The notes under the pieces: generated by a model
What the model was told of the DNA's origin: nothing
Databases searched by the model: none
Seen by the model: only the letters and a program-made list of their open reading frames with translations
From: a virus
Length of the DNA: 22,028 nt
IMG/VR virus record: IMGVR_UViG_3300020195_000933
Coordinates: 1-22,028 of that record
Direction: 5' to 3' (one strand)
Shown: one piece after another, positions 13,048 to 19,343 of the stretch
Position numbering within the stretch: the first letter of the stretch is position 1
How the letters are laid out: every line of letters starts with the position of its first letter
Position numbers and translations under genes: made by a program

Positions 13048-13586
13048 GCGGACCACACGCGGATCTCAACGCACGGTTCCTCACCGGCCCCGGCGTAGAC
13101 CTTCCTCGACCCGCCGTCCTCCACCACGAGCCGGTCGTCCGCGAGCACCCCGGCCTGGACCAACACGTCGAGCGGACCCTTGCGCAGGTTGTCCAGGTCC
13201 TCGACTCCGAGGTGGTAGTTCCGGCCCTCGGTCCAGGGGAACGGGTATCGGAACGCCTCGCCCCGAACGATGAGCCAGCGCGGGGCCTTCAGCGGCCTCG
13301 GCATCGCCAGGATCACCTGGGCGATCAGGGCTGCCCGGATGGGTGCCCGGCCGGCCCAGTAGGCCACGAGGAGCCCGATCGCCTCGACCTTCCACGCGGC
13401 GTAGGTCGGCTCGTCGTACACGTGGGCGGCCCATCCGCTCTTCGTCCGGTCGCTCCGCATGGCCATCGCCAGGGGCCGCTTTGCGACCTGGGGCCGGATG
13501 GGGATCCGGCAGGCCACGAGCGGCACGCCCCGCTGCGGTCGCGGGGGGAGCGGGACAAGCTCGAGCTGGCGGACCGTGGAGATCAC
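13044..13586 (-). CDS. rusA: RusA-family Holliday junction resolvase
   Basis: RusA cuts four-way DNA junctions during phage recombination and replication. The 180-aa product has the RusA layout: an N-terminal beta region opening with 'VACRIPIRPQ', a helical middle, then the metal-binding acidic cluster 'VEDLDNLRKGPLDVL' (Asp130, Asp132, Asp140) and 'GVLADDRLVVEDG' (Asp150/151), ending with 'EEPCVEIRVW'. In the family these aspartates bind magnesium. It is longer than E. coli RusA (about 120 residues), mostly through an N-terminal extension and an insert with WLIVRGEAFRYPFPW near 104-118. The GTG start at 13586 overlaps the preceding stop (GTGA). It lies downstream of replication genes, a usual place. 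Confidence 0.85.
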   Translation of the reverse strand: MISTVRQLELVPLPPRPQRGVPLVACRIPIRPQVAKRPLAMAMRSDRTKSGWAAHVYDEPTYAAWKVEAIGLLVAYWAGRAPIRAALIAQVILAMPRPLKAPRWLIVRGEAFRYPFPWTEGRNYHLGVEDLDNLRKGPLDVLVQAGVLADDRLVVEDGGSRKVYAGAGEEPCVEIRVWSA

Positions 13587-14272
13587 GTCTTCCTTGCCGG
13601 GAGCTGGCGCACGTTCACGTTGGTGTCCGACCTGGGGCCGACGTGGTCCTCGAGCAGGGCGGCGACCAGCCGTTCGGTCTCGTTCAGCTGCCGTCGCTGG
13701 CGGCGCGAGCGGTAGGCCGACCGGAACGCGGCTCGGTGAGCGACCATCGTGTCGTCCTCGGCCATGCCAAGCGCCCGCCACCCCCCGCAGGCGTTGACGC
13801 CCGCGAACAGGGCCGCCGATCGGTGAGCGTCGTCCCGCGGTAGACCCGCGCCGACCCGCTGCGCCCTCGCCATCCGATCGTGGTCCCCCTTCTCCCGGGC
13901 CAGCGCGTAGGCAGCGCGGAGCCTTGCCCGGAGGTCCTCGAGCTCGTCGGGCGAGGTAGGCGCGCTGTCCCGCCCACGCCACTGGAGCAGCCGGAGCGCC
14001 TCGGACCAGGCGGCCTCGCTGTCGTCGACCAGGTCGGGATCGGGGAGCGCGTGGAGGAGCGCGCCCGGGAGCGGCCACCGCCCGAACCGCGAATCGTCCG
14101 ACCGGAGCCAGGCGGTCGTCATCGCGAGGAGCCGGTCGTCCGCCACGTCCGCGAGGACGAGCGACCAGGCGTCCAGCGCCCGCTCGGCCTCTCGCTCATC
14201 GACGAACGGGCGCGGCACCCCGGCAGCCTGGAGCAGGCCCCAGCACGCGATCACTCCGGGTCGGCTTGCCAT
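13583..14272 (-). CDS. Putative replicative helicase loader (G39P-like N-terminus)
   Basis: The 229-aa protein starts at an ATG with GGAG closely upstream and follows the replication-initiator-like gene, overlapping it by 22 bases. Its N-terminal domain reads as helices: 'ERALDAWSLVLADVADDRLLAMTTAWLRSDD' then 'GRWPLPGALLHALPD'. This resembles the helicase-loader pattern ('AW...L.D......A...W....RWPPT.A.L') of phage G39P-like proteins that deliver DnaB-type helicase. A charged helical middle (ELEDLRARLRAAYALARE) and a basic C-terminal region follow. No ATPase motif is present, as in G39P. The call rests on pattern and context; a primosome accessory of another kind is possible. Confidence 0.5.
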   Translation of the reverse strand: MASRPGVIACWGLLQAAGVPRPFVDEREAERALDAWSLVLADVADDRLLAMTTAWLRSDDSRFGRWPLPGALLHALPDPDLVDDSEAAWSEALRLLQWRGRDSAPTSPDELEDLRARLRAAYALAREKGDHDRMARAQRVGAGLPRDDAHRSAALFAGVNACGGWRALGMAEDDTMVAHRAAFRSAYRSRRQRRQLNETERLVAALLEDHVGPRSDTNVNVRQLPARKT

Positions 14273-15225
14273 ATGTCTCCTCCGTCCTCACGTTTCCTGA
14301 ACTCGCGGTCCATGAGAGCTTCCAGCACGCCGTCCCCGGCGTGGCCATGGCGGTGGCGGTGGCCGTTGGTCTTCGGCGGAGCTCGGGCGGTGCCCGAGGG
14401 TCGATCGGCGTGGATCCGCCACAGTTCGGCGTACTCGTCGAGGTGCCGGAGAACGGTTTCGACGGTCAACCCGTCGTATTCCCGGAGCTTCACCGCCCGG
14501 TCGATCTGCGACTCCCCGGCGAACCGCAGCGCGTCGAGCACCTTCTCTTGGTCCTTCCGGCATTCTCGATAGAGACGCTGCCCGACCTTGCTCGACCGTT
14601 CGGGGCCTTTGCTCGGTCGGCGGCCAATCGCTCGGTGGACGATCTCGCCGAAGTAGGTCGCCGCCTGCAGATAGGCCATGGAGGCCATGTCGAACACCGT
14701 CGGGTGCTCTTCCGTGAGCACCGGAAGGTCGTCCTCGGGCTCCAACCCCACCGGGGCGCCCGGCGGCCCGACCGACAGTTGTTCCTTGTCCCCGGGTGAG
14801 GGTGAGGGTGAGGGTGAGGGTGGATCAACGCGCGTGTGGTGCGCGCTGGGTCCGGCCTGGTGCAGGCTGGGTCCGGCTGGGTCCGGCGGGCGATATTCCC
14901 CAGGTTCGCCCGTGTCGGGTTGGGTCCGGCTGGGTCCGGCTGGGTCCGGGCTGGTGCACGCTGGGTCCGGAGGCCTCGGCGAGGCGAGTTGCGGAATCTC
15001 CCCGCGCTTCGGATCCCACCATCTCGCCGGGGTTCTCAACAGCCCTCGGACCCGACCGTCGGACCACCCCCAGCGGTCGGCGAGCACCCGGCGAGACGGG
15101 ACCTTCCCGTCCTGGTCGACCCACCAGCGCAGGTCGATGCACGCCGTCTCGTCCTTCCACGGACGGGGCAGGGCCTCGGCGGTGGCTCGCCACCAGTCCG
15201 CCTGCACCGGGACCCACCCGCTCAC
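14251..15225 (-). CDS. Replication initiator / replisome-organiser-like protein
   Basis: The 324-aa protein has an N-terminal winged-HTH-like region (residues about 8-75), where 'VPSRRVLADRWGWSDGRVRG' is the expected recognition element of phage replisome organisers. A Pro/Ser/Asp-rich linker (about 82-150) contains repeated PDPAGPS and (PS)n peptides. A helical C-terminal domain (about 170-275) includes 'YLQAATYFGEIVHRAIG' and 'VETVLRHLDEYAELWR'. The linker DNA carries seven TGGGTCCGG copies and a G-run array, so the origin may lie inside the gene, as in lambda O. The GTG start at 15225 overlaps the methyltransferase stop (GTGA), ruling out the longer frame. Helicase-loader and RusA genes follow. 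Confidence 0.7.
   Translation of the reverse strand: MSGWVPVQADWWRATAEALPRPWKDETACIDLRWWVDQDGKVPSRRVLADRWGWSDGRVRGLLRTPARWWDPKRGEIPQLASPRPPDPACTSPDPAGPSRTQPDTGEPGEYRPPDPAGPSLHQAGPSAHHTRVDPPSPSPSPSPGDKEQLSVGPPGAPVGLEPEDDLPVLTEEHPTVFDMASMAYLQAATYFGEIVHRAIGRRPSKGPERSSKVGQRLYRECRKDQEKVLDALRFAGESQIDRAVKLREYDGLTVETVLRHLDEYAELWRIHADRPSGTARAPPKTNGHRHRHGHAGDGVLEALMDREFRKREDGGDIWQADPE
14794..14823 (+). repeat. GGGTGA tandem repeat, G-quadruplex-type
   Basis: Four GGGTGA units (14794-14817) plus GGGTGG give six consecutive GGG runs with three-base TGA loops on the rightward strand. The leftward strand encodes the Pro-Ser part of the linker. The spacing is ideal for a G-quadruplex. Confidence 0.8.
14847..14970. 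repeat. Seven phased TGGGTCCGG repeats, candidate origin iterons
   Basis: Exact TGGGTCCGG copies begin at 14847, 14868, 14878, 14921, 14931, 14941 and 14962. Spacings are 21, 10, 43, 10, 10 and 21, close to whole turns of DNA. They encode the PDPAGPS-type peptide repeats, but the helical phasing and location inside the initiator-like gene fit initiator-binding iterons. Confidence 0.6.
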
Positions 15226-15866
15226 CGCCACCCCAACCACCGGAGGCGGGTGTCCCGCTCTCCCCGGATCCAGAGCACCAGGATGGAGTCCGCGCTGTCG
15301 CTCGCCCTACGTTGGCCCGGACCGCCCCATTTCGGCCGAGGCACCAGGACCCAGATCGTGGCGGGCGGGTGCTTCTCCCACCACGGCAGCCGGTCCAGGG
15401 ATCCGAGCACGGTCCCGCGGAGCAGGTACGCCACCACAGGCGCGAGCTCGAGGGACCGGTCGAGCCACCCGACCAGGTCCCCACCGTACGGCGGGTTGCC
15501 GAGGATCAGGTCGACCGGATCGGGATCGAACGCTCGGAAGTCCGCAACGCCAGCCAGGTCGGCATGGGCCAGACCGGGGGCGTCGGGGTCAACGTCGATA
15601 CCGAACCGTTCGGCCCACGGCCAGACCTCGGCGGCCGCCTCCAGCCACGCGCCTCCTCCGACCGACGGCTCGAGCAGCCGCCTGGGCCACCGCGGGAGCT
15701 GCCACCGCGCCTCGGCGTCGATCTCCGCCACGCAGGCGCGGGCGACCTCGAGCGGGGTCCAGTACCCGTCGAGCGAGTCACGCTCCCCCGGTCCGAGGGC
15801 GCGGGGACCCTCCCCGAGGACGAGCTGACCGTCCCGGATCGCGCTGTGGTGGCGAGGCCCGGTCAC
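15222..15866 (-). CDS. Orphan N6-adenine DNA methyltransferase
   Basis: This 214-aa enzyme should transfer a methyl group from SAM to adenine N6. Motif X is seen as 'GYWTPLEVA' (34-42), motif I (SAM-binding) as 'LLEPSVGGGAWL' (64-75) and the catalytic motif IV as 'ILGNPPYGG' (121-129). The order X-I-IV is that of gamma-class N6-adenine enzymes. The protein is short and lacks an evident target-recognition domain, and no restriction enzyme is nearby, so it is an orphan phage methylase, perhaps protecting DNA or marking origins. The GTG start overlaps the preceding stop (GTGA), and GAGGCG lies upstream. Confidence 0.88.
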   Translation of the reverse strand: MTGPRHHSAIRDGQLVLGEGPRALGPGERDSLDGYWTPLEVARACVAEIDAEARWQLPRWPRRLLEPSVGGGAWLEAAAEVWPWAERFGIDVDPDAPGLAHADLAGVADFRAFDPDPVDLILGNPPYGGDLVGWLDRSLELAPVVAYLLRGTVLGSLDRLPWWEKHPPATIWVLVPRPKWGGPGQRRASDSADSILVLWIRGERDTRLRWLGWR

Positions 15867-16807
15867 GCTTCGGACGCCTCGTCCGCCCCGGCTGCGGCGA
15901 GCGTTTCTGGACTGATCACCACGAGCCCGTGGTCACCCAACGCGTCGGCGTCCTCGTCGTCGTCCTCCAGGTCGGTCACCACCGCGGCCGGCGGCTTCGA
16001 CTTCCGCCTCTTGGCGGTGTCCTTGGCCAGCTCGAGGAGGTTCGCCTGGCGCGGGAGGCGGTGCTCCTGCCAGAGCATCCCCTGGCCCGACGCCGGGTCG
16101 AACCCATACTCCCGGAGGAGGCGCTCATGGGTCGGGTGCGCCTGAGCGTGGGCAACCGCCATCGCCTGGCGAACGCCGCCGACGCCGAACCGCGCGAGGG
16201 TGCTGGCGTGCGCGACGATGTCCGCCTTCCGCAGCACCGGCCGGTCTCCCGTCTCCATCCCGCAATACGCGAGCAGGTGGTGGAGTCCGCGCTCCTGCTC
16301 GTCGTCGTCCGCGAGCAACCACCAGGGGAGCGACAACTCGAGGCGGAAGGCCGGAGCCGGTCCCTGCCCGGTCCACAACAGCCGATCGGGGATCGACACC
16401 GCTTTGACCCGGCCCGCCAGAGCCTCGGTCAGGACCATGTCGCGGACGACGATCGGTCGACGGGTCCAGCGGACCTCGATCACCTGCGCCGCCCAGGTCG
16501 AGAACTCCGGCAGCGGGCGAAGCCGGTTCAGGACCGGCCCTGCCAGGTCCTCGAACCCCGCCACCAGGTCCTGGTTGCGGATCCAGACCGGCACGCCGCC
16601 GGACTCGTCGAGGATGCCGGACGCCCACGAGACCCAGGAGCCCCGGGCGACGCTCGGGAGATCCTTGCGGGGCTCCTCCCGGTTCGCGTGCCGGGCCTTC
16701 CGCCGCGCGTCCTCGTAGTCCTGCACCTTGGTGGCGACGCGGGAGAGGACCTCGCTGCAGCCGGAGGCGATGTAGTCGAGGAGGGTCGAGGCGGGGGCCG
16801 TGTTCAT
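15863..16807 (-). CDS. Phage metallopeptidase-like protein with degenerate zinc site
   Basis: The 314-aa protein starts at ATG 16807 (ATGA overlap). Residues about 155-208 resemble the 'putative phage metallopeptidase' family: a strand 'AFRLELSLPWWLLADDDEQ', then 'ERGLHHLLAYCGM' (173-184) and 'RPVLRKADIVAHASTLARFGV' at the position of the family's 'R.HD.EEF..V..RYG' element. The expected HExxH is replaced by HHLLAY: Glu becomes Leu and the second His becomes Tyr (Tyr181). Catalysis is therefore doubtful. N-terminal helices and a C-terminal Lys/Arg-rich then acidic tail (DLEDDDEDADALG) flank this. It may be a DNA-linked scaffold; the homology is from remembered family patterns. Confidence 0.6.
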   Translation of the reverse strand: MNTAPASTLLDYIASGCSEVLSRVATKVQDYEDARRKARHANREEPRKDLPSVARGSWVSWASGILDESGGVPVWIRNQDLVAGFEDLAGPVLNRLRPLPEFSTWAAQVIEVRWTRRPIVVRDMVLTEALAGRVKAVSIPDRLLWTGQGPAPAFRLELSLPWWLLADDDEQERGLHHLLAYCGMETGDRPVLRKADIVAHASTLARFGVGGVRQAMAVAHAQAHPTHERLLREYGFDPASGQGMLWQEHRLPRQANLLELAKDTAKRRKSKPPAAVVTDLEDDDEDADALGDHGLVVISPETLAAAGADEASEA

Positions 16808-17076
16808 GGGGTCTCCGAGGTGGGGAGGTGGGCGCCGCGCTCGATGGCGGCGGCGAGGTTGCGGGCGACCGCCCACGGGGCCTGGTCCTGGTGGGCGATC
16901 GTCTCGGCTTCAGCGCGGATCCACTCGACGATCCGCCTCCGCTCGGCGAGCGCCTCGATGTGGTCACCGAGCACGTGCGGACGGAACTCGGGGAACACTT
17001 CGCCCTCGAGCCGGTCGAGACGTTGGGACACGGCGCGCTCGAGGAGGCGGATCCGCTCGCGGAGCTCGTCGCTCAT
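16804..17076 (-). CDS. Small helical protein, paralogue of the next upstream gene (90 aa)
   Basis: The ATG at 17076 overlaps the preceding stop (ATGA). The 90-aa product opens with a coiled-coil-like helix (ELRERIRLLERAVSQRL), followed by 'VLGDHIEALAERRRIVEWI' and 'AIERGAHLP'. The same C-terminal elements ('VLGDALAERTQIVEWL', 'AIQGGAHHVP') occur in the adjacent upstream gene, so the two are tandem duplicates that have diverged. No catalytic or metal motif is visible and I do not recognise the family. It could be a small DNA-replication accessory or an oligomerising regulator. Confidence 0.65.
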   Translation of the reverse strand: MSDELRERIRLLERAVSQRLDRLEGEVFPEFRPHVLGDHIEALAERRRIVEWIRAEAETIAHQDQAPWAVARNLAAAIERGAHLPTSETP

Positions 17077-17324
17077 CGCCGCACCGGGACGTGGTGGGCA
17101 CCGCCCTGAATCGCGTCGGCGAGGGTGATCCCGTACGCCGAGAACTCGAGCTCGGGCGCCAGAGACCGCAGCCACTCCACGATCTGCGTCCTTTCGGCGA
17201 GCGCGTCACCGAGCACGATCACGCTGGGGCCGGGGCCGGGGGCCGAGAACACCCGGTCTTCGAGCCGAGCGACCCGCTTGTTGAGCGACAGGAGCTCGGG
17301 CAGCGACCGGACGTCGAGGAACAT
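17073..17324 (-). CDS. Small helical protein, tandem paralogue (83 aa)
   Basis: From ATG 17324 the 83-aa product reads 'LDVRSLPELLSLNKRVARLEDRVF' (helical, coiled-coil-like), a Gly/Pro turn, 'SVIVLGDALAERTQIVEWLRSL' and 'TLADAIQGGAHHVP'. Its second half matches the following gene and its first helix occupies the same place as that gene's N-terminal helix, which favours this start. An in-frame ATG at 17474 with GAGG upstream would add 50 Arg/Gly-rich residues and is an alternative. The function is unknown. Confidence 0.6.
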   Translation of the reverse strand: MFLDVRSLPELLSLNKRVARLEDRVFSAPGPGPSVIVLGDALAERTQIVEWLRSLAPELEFSAYGITLADAIQGGAHHVPVRR

Positions 17325-17546
17325 GGGCGCCGTGGGGTCCTCGTCGCGGTTCGGGACGGGCCCGGGCGTCTCGCCCTGCTCGCTCCACAGACCGTCGCTG
17401 TCCTTCCGGCGCTGGGTCAAGATCCACCCACGAGAACCCCGGCCGGGCTGGCACCCGACACGGGGCGGCCGCATGGGCCTCGGACGTGGTTGGTCGGTCT
17501 CGTGCCAGCGGGACCTACGACGAAGACAGACTCACCCACCGGCTTT

Positions 17547-17559
17547 GACAGCTGCTGTC
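17547..17559. promoter_or_regulatory. 13-bp perfect palindrome in the 17325-17562 gap
   Basis: GACAGC-T-GCTGTC is a perfect inverted repeat in a 238-base region between the TM-protein gene and the tandem paralogues. It may be a regulator site for the leftward operon. Apart from this and a possible N-terminal extension of the paralogue, I see nothing else in the gap; the overlapping TTGACA has no matching -10. Confidence 0.35.
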
Positions 17560-17562
17560 TGC

Positions 17563-17805
17563 TCACGACCACTCCGGGTCAACAGGGGTTGCGTCGTTGG
17601 GGTCGGTGTTCCGCAGGCCGACAGCAGCAGCGAGCTCGCGGTCGAGCTGGAAGAGCTCCGCCCGAGCCTCGGCGGCGACCCTCGCGAGCTCTCGCCACCC
17701 CGCTTCGCGACGGCAGGCCGCCCGGTAGCTCGACCACCAGAGCAGGTGGGTCGCCAGGTTCAGGCCGACGATCAGGACCACGCCGAGGACGTTGGTCAAG
17801 GTCAA
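17563..17805 (-). CDS. Small N-terminally membrane-anchored protein (about 80 aa)
   Basis: The leftward frame encodes an N-terminal hydrophobic span 'VLGVVLIVGLNLATHLLWW' followed by a basic segment and a long helix 'ARVAAEARAELFQLDRELAAAV', typical of a membrane-anchored coiled-coil protein with the helix in the cytoplasm, as in many small phage i-spanin-like or accessory proteins. The start is uncertain: TTG at 17805 or 17799, or GTG 17781, none with a clear ribosome site. It is the most upstream gene of the leftward operon and is divergent from the exported-protein gene. Confidence 0.55.
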   Translation of the reverse strand: MTLTNVLGVVLIVGLNLATHLLWWSSYRAACRREAGWRELARVAAEARAELFQLDRELAAAVGLRNTDPNDATPVDPEWS

Positions 17806-17876
17806 CGGCGCACCGGAATTGCGGGCGAACCTAAAGTCCGGCGGCCAGGGTTCCGAAGAGGCCGGCGGAGGTTCCG

Positions 17877-18590
17877 TTGATCCTGTTGCTGACGAGCGCC
17901 GCTTTGGCCCAGGAGGCCCCCGCGGCCGCCTGCCCCTGGACGAAGAGGATCCAATCGGTCTGGTCCGACGAGGATCGGGTTCAGATCGACGGCGCCCAAT
18001 ACGAGGTGGTGGGCCGCGCGGCGTGGGAGCCCTTCCAGGGGCAGCTCAAGGCGTGCGGCATGACGGATGCGGCCGACGCGCTCGTGGCGTGGCGAAAACA
18101 GCGCCGGACCACGAACTGGAGCATCGTACTCGGCTGCGCGACCATGGGTGTCGGCTTCATCACCACGCCAATCGCCGCGTCCTCGGCCGGAAACCGGCGC
18201 GAGCGAATGGAGCAAGCAATCCTCGGCTGGTCCCCACCGGGCGGAGAGGACGCGGCGGCGGGTGTTCCCCTCGCGCGCCCCGCGCTTCCGGGTCAGGGGA
18301 AGCTCGCCGCCGGCTTTCAGGGGTTGGCGTATGGCCCCGTCCCGGAAGCCCCCCCGCTCGCCGCATGCGTGGATGGCGAGGCCGAGGGCATGCGGTGGCG
18401 GTGCTCGCACACGCTGGGCACCCTCGAGGACGTCACCGTCTTCTTTCGGGTCCAGGATCAGCTCTACACAGAGACAGGTCACGCTGAAGCCGGCGTGACG
18501 TCTTGGGACGGGTCATCACCGGGGGCGTCGGATGAGATCCGCGACCGCAAATCCAGCGCAAACGAGATCTCTCGTTCGGGGCAGCCGTAG
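17877..18590 (+). CDS. Exported or membrane-anchored cargo protein, unknown function
   Basis: The TTG start at 17877 follows a strong Shine-Dalgarno (GGCGGAGGTTCCG). The 237-aa product opens with a very short signal peptide, MILLLTSAALAQ, with a likely cleavage after ALA (residue 11). A second hydrophobic segment lies near 81-102 (WSIVLGCATMGVGFITTPIA). There are several Cys residues (19, 60, 87 and later) that could form disulfides outside the cell. No known domain is seen. It is the only rightward gene between the replication operon and the regulatory switch, a typical place for a lysogenic-conversion gene. The 3' end overlaps the leftward XRE gene by 112 bases. Confidence 0.65.
   Translation: MILLLTSAALAQEAPAAACPWTKRIQSVWSDEDRVQIDGAQYEVVGRAAWEPFQGQLKACGMTDAADALVAWRKQRRTTNWSIVLGCATMGVGFITTPIAASSAGNRRERMEQAILGWSPPGGEDAAAGVPLARPALPGQGKLAAGFQGLAYGPVPEAPPLAACVDGEAEGMRWRCSHTLGTLEDVTVFFRVQDQLYTETGHAEAGVTSWDGSSPGASDEIRDRKSSANEISRSGQP
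18478..18499. terminator. Hairpin at the 3' end of the leftward XRE gene
   Basis: GTCACGC (18478-18484) and GCGTGAC (18493-18499) pair across an 8-base loop, covering the leftward stop codon. Leftward, CTGTCTCTGTGT follows, a weak T-rich tail, so a poor intrinsic terminator is possible. It also lies inside the convergent cargo gene. Confidence 0.35.
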
Positions 18591-18748
18591 AACTCCAACA
18601 GCCGGCGGATGTACACCGGGTCTGGCTTGGAGCGCGACGACTCCCACAGGTACAGCGTTTGGCGCGGGATCCGGAGGCCCCTGCCGGTCTCGGTCACCCC
18701 TCGACCCGCTGCAAGTCGTCGGTCGCGTAAGTACTCGCCGAGCCGCAT
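18479..18748 (-). CDS. XRE-family HTH regulator (leftward, candidate repressor)
   Basis: The 89-aa protein is an XRE HTH: 'RLGEYLRDRRLAAGRGVTETGRGLRIPRQTLYLWESSRSKPDP' contains the usual helix 2-3 pattern (T.T..G....R.T...WE...S.P), followed by a helical 'RRLLEFYGCPEREI' and a short acidic tail. It lacks a peptidase or dimerisation domain like that of lambda CI, so it may act as a small Cro- or P22-C2-type repressor. The ATG at 18748 has GGGGGG upstream; ATG 18760 also fits but lies very near the predicted transcription start. Its promoter carries the operator also found before the rightward operon, so autoregulation is likely. Confidence 0.8.
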   Translation of the reverse strand: MRLGEYLRDRRLAAGRGVTETGRGLRIPRQTLYLWESSRSKPDPVYIRRLLEFYGCPEREISFALDLRSRISSDAPGDDPSQDVTPASA

Positions 18749-18758
18749 TCGGCCCCCC

Positions 18759-18775
18759 ATATGCTGGGGGCATAC
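18759..18775. promoter_or_regulatory. 17-bp operator, site 1
   Basis: ATATGCTGGGGGCATAC has inverted arms TATGC/GCATA around a five-base centre. Read leftward it starts at the third base of the -10 box of the regulator promoter. It matches site 2 at 19277-19293 in arm, spacing and register. Confidence 0.7.
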
Positions 18776-18800
18776 TACTGCCGACGGACCTCGGTGTCCA
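18772..18800 (-). promoter_or_regulatory. Leftward promoter of the XRE gene
   Basis: Leftward, TGGACA (18800-18795) and TAGTAT (18777-18772) are separated by exactly 17 bases, a good sigma-70-type pair. Both hexamers and the spacer length are identical to the rightward promoter at 19252-19280. Confidence 0.7.
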
Positions 18801-18839
18801 GCCGTGACATACGCGGTCCGCACGCACTACCCGGTCGAG

Positions 18840-19220
18840 ATGGACAAGCAGGAGCTGAAGGACCACGTGGCGGCCGTGGTAAGAGCGCGGATGGATGCTC
18901 TCGGGCTGTCCTACCGAAGGGCCGCGGGCGCGCGGGCCGAAGATGGCGGACCGAACCACTCAACGGTCCAGCAGATCGCGGTCGGAGAAACCAATCCGAA
19001 GCTCGCGACCCTCGCGGGCGTGGCGCGATATCTCCGAGCGCGGTGGGAAGTTCGCCTCGTCGGAGACGAAGAGCGGCCCCGCCTCCGGAGCGAAGAGCGC
19101 CAGAAGCTGCTCGATAGAATCTCGGCGGAAATCGACGTCCTCCTGGACCACGAGGTCGAGCACCTCGCCGGCATGTTGCGGATCTACGGCGAGGGCCGCG
19201 AGCGCGGCAACCAGAAGTAG
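18840..19220 (+). CDS. XRE-like HTH regulator (rightward)
   Basis: The 126-aa protein has an N-terminal HTH region: 'LKDHVAAVVRARMDALGLSYRRAAGARA' then 'NHSTVQQIAVGETNPKLATLAGVARYL', which fits an XRE fold (first two helices, 'S.VQ.I..G..NP...TL...A'). The C-terminal half is a charged helical region (RLRSEERQKLLDRISAEIDVLLDHEVEHL) suited to oligomerisation. ATG 18840 is chosen; GTG 18804 upstream in frame is possible but has no ribosome site. It lies divergent from the leftward XRE gene with a short shared control region, the usual CI/Cro layout. Which of the two is the maintenance repressor cannot be told from sequence alone. Confidence 0.75.
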   Translation: MDKQELKDHVAAVVRARMDALGLSYRRAAGARAEDGGPNHSTVQQIAVGETNPKLATLAGVARYLRARWEVRLVGDEERPRLRSEERQKLLDRISAEIDVLLDHEVEHLAGMLRIYGEGRERGNQK

Positions 19221-19251
19221 AGCAGGACATAACAGCAAAGTATGCCGCCAC

Positions 19252-19280
19252 TGGACACCCCCGCAAGTGCCGACTAGTAT
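19252..19280 (+). promoter_or_regulatory. Rightward promoter of the recombination operon
   Basis: TGGACA (19252-19257) and TAGTAT (19275-19280) with a 17-base spacer precede the rightward early operon. The -35 and -10 hexamers equal those of the leftward XRE promoter, while the spacer sequences differ. Confidence 0.72.
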
Positions 19281-19293
19281 GGTGGGACCATAC
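19277..19293. promoter_or_regulatory. 17-bp operator, site 2
   Basis: GTATGGTGGGACCATAC has perfect 6-bp arms GTATGG/CCATAC. It begins at the third base of the -10 box, the same register as site 1. The shared consensus, reading site 1 on the given strand, is RTATGSTGGGRSCATAC. Repressor binding would block RNA polymerase. Confidence 0.75.
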
Positions 19294-19325
19294 GGGACGC
19301 CGCCCGGCTTCCGTGCCTCCAGCTA

Positions 19326-19343
19326 ACTGTACAGGTGGACAGT
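19326..19343. promoter_or_regulatory. CTGT-N8-ACAG (LexA-box-like) palindrome
   Basis: ACTGT-N8-ACAGT has the CTGT-N8-ACAG form of enterobacterial SOS boxes. It lies about 40 bases after the predicted start of the rightward message and ends immediately before the ATG at 19344. The host's LexA motif is unknown, so this is tentative. Confidence 0.4.

Noticed and set aside
14790-14975. Repeats as a CRISPR array
   Set aside because: Units are 6-10 bases with no unique 25-40-base spacers, and they encode a Pro-rich protein linker.
14678-17128. A very long rightward open frame (816 codons) opposite the replication genes
   Set aside because: It is antisense to genes with recognisable motifs (methyltransferase, initiator, metallopeptidase-like). 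Its product is Arg/Pro-rich without domains, as expected from GC-rich shadow frames.
17545-17573. TTGACA as a rightward -35 box
   Set aside because: No acceptable -10 hexamer lies 16-18 bases downstream; the sequence is better explained as part of a palindrome.
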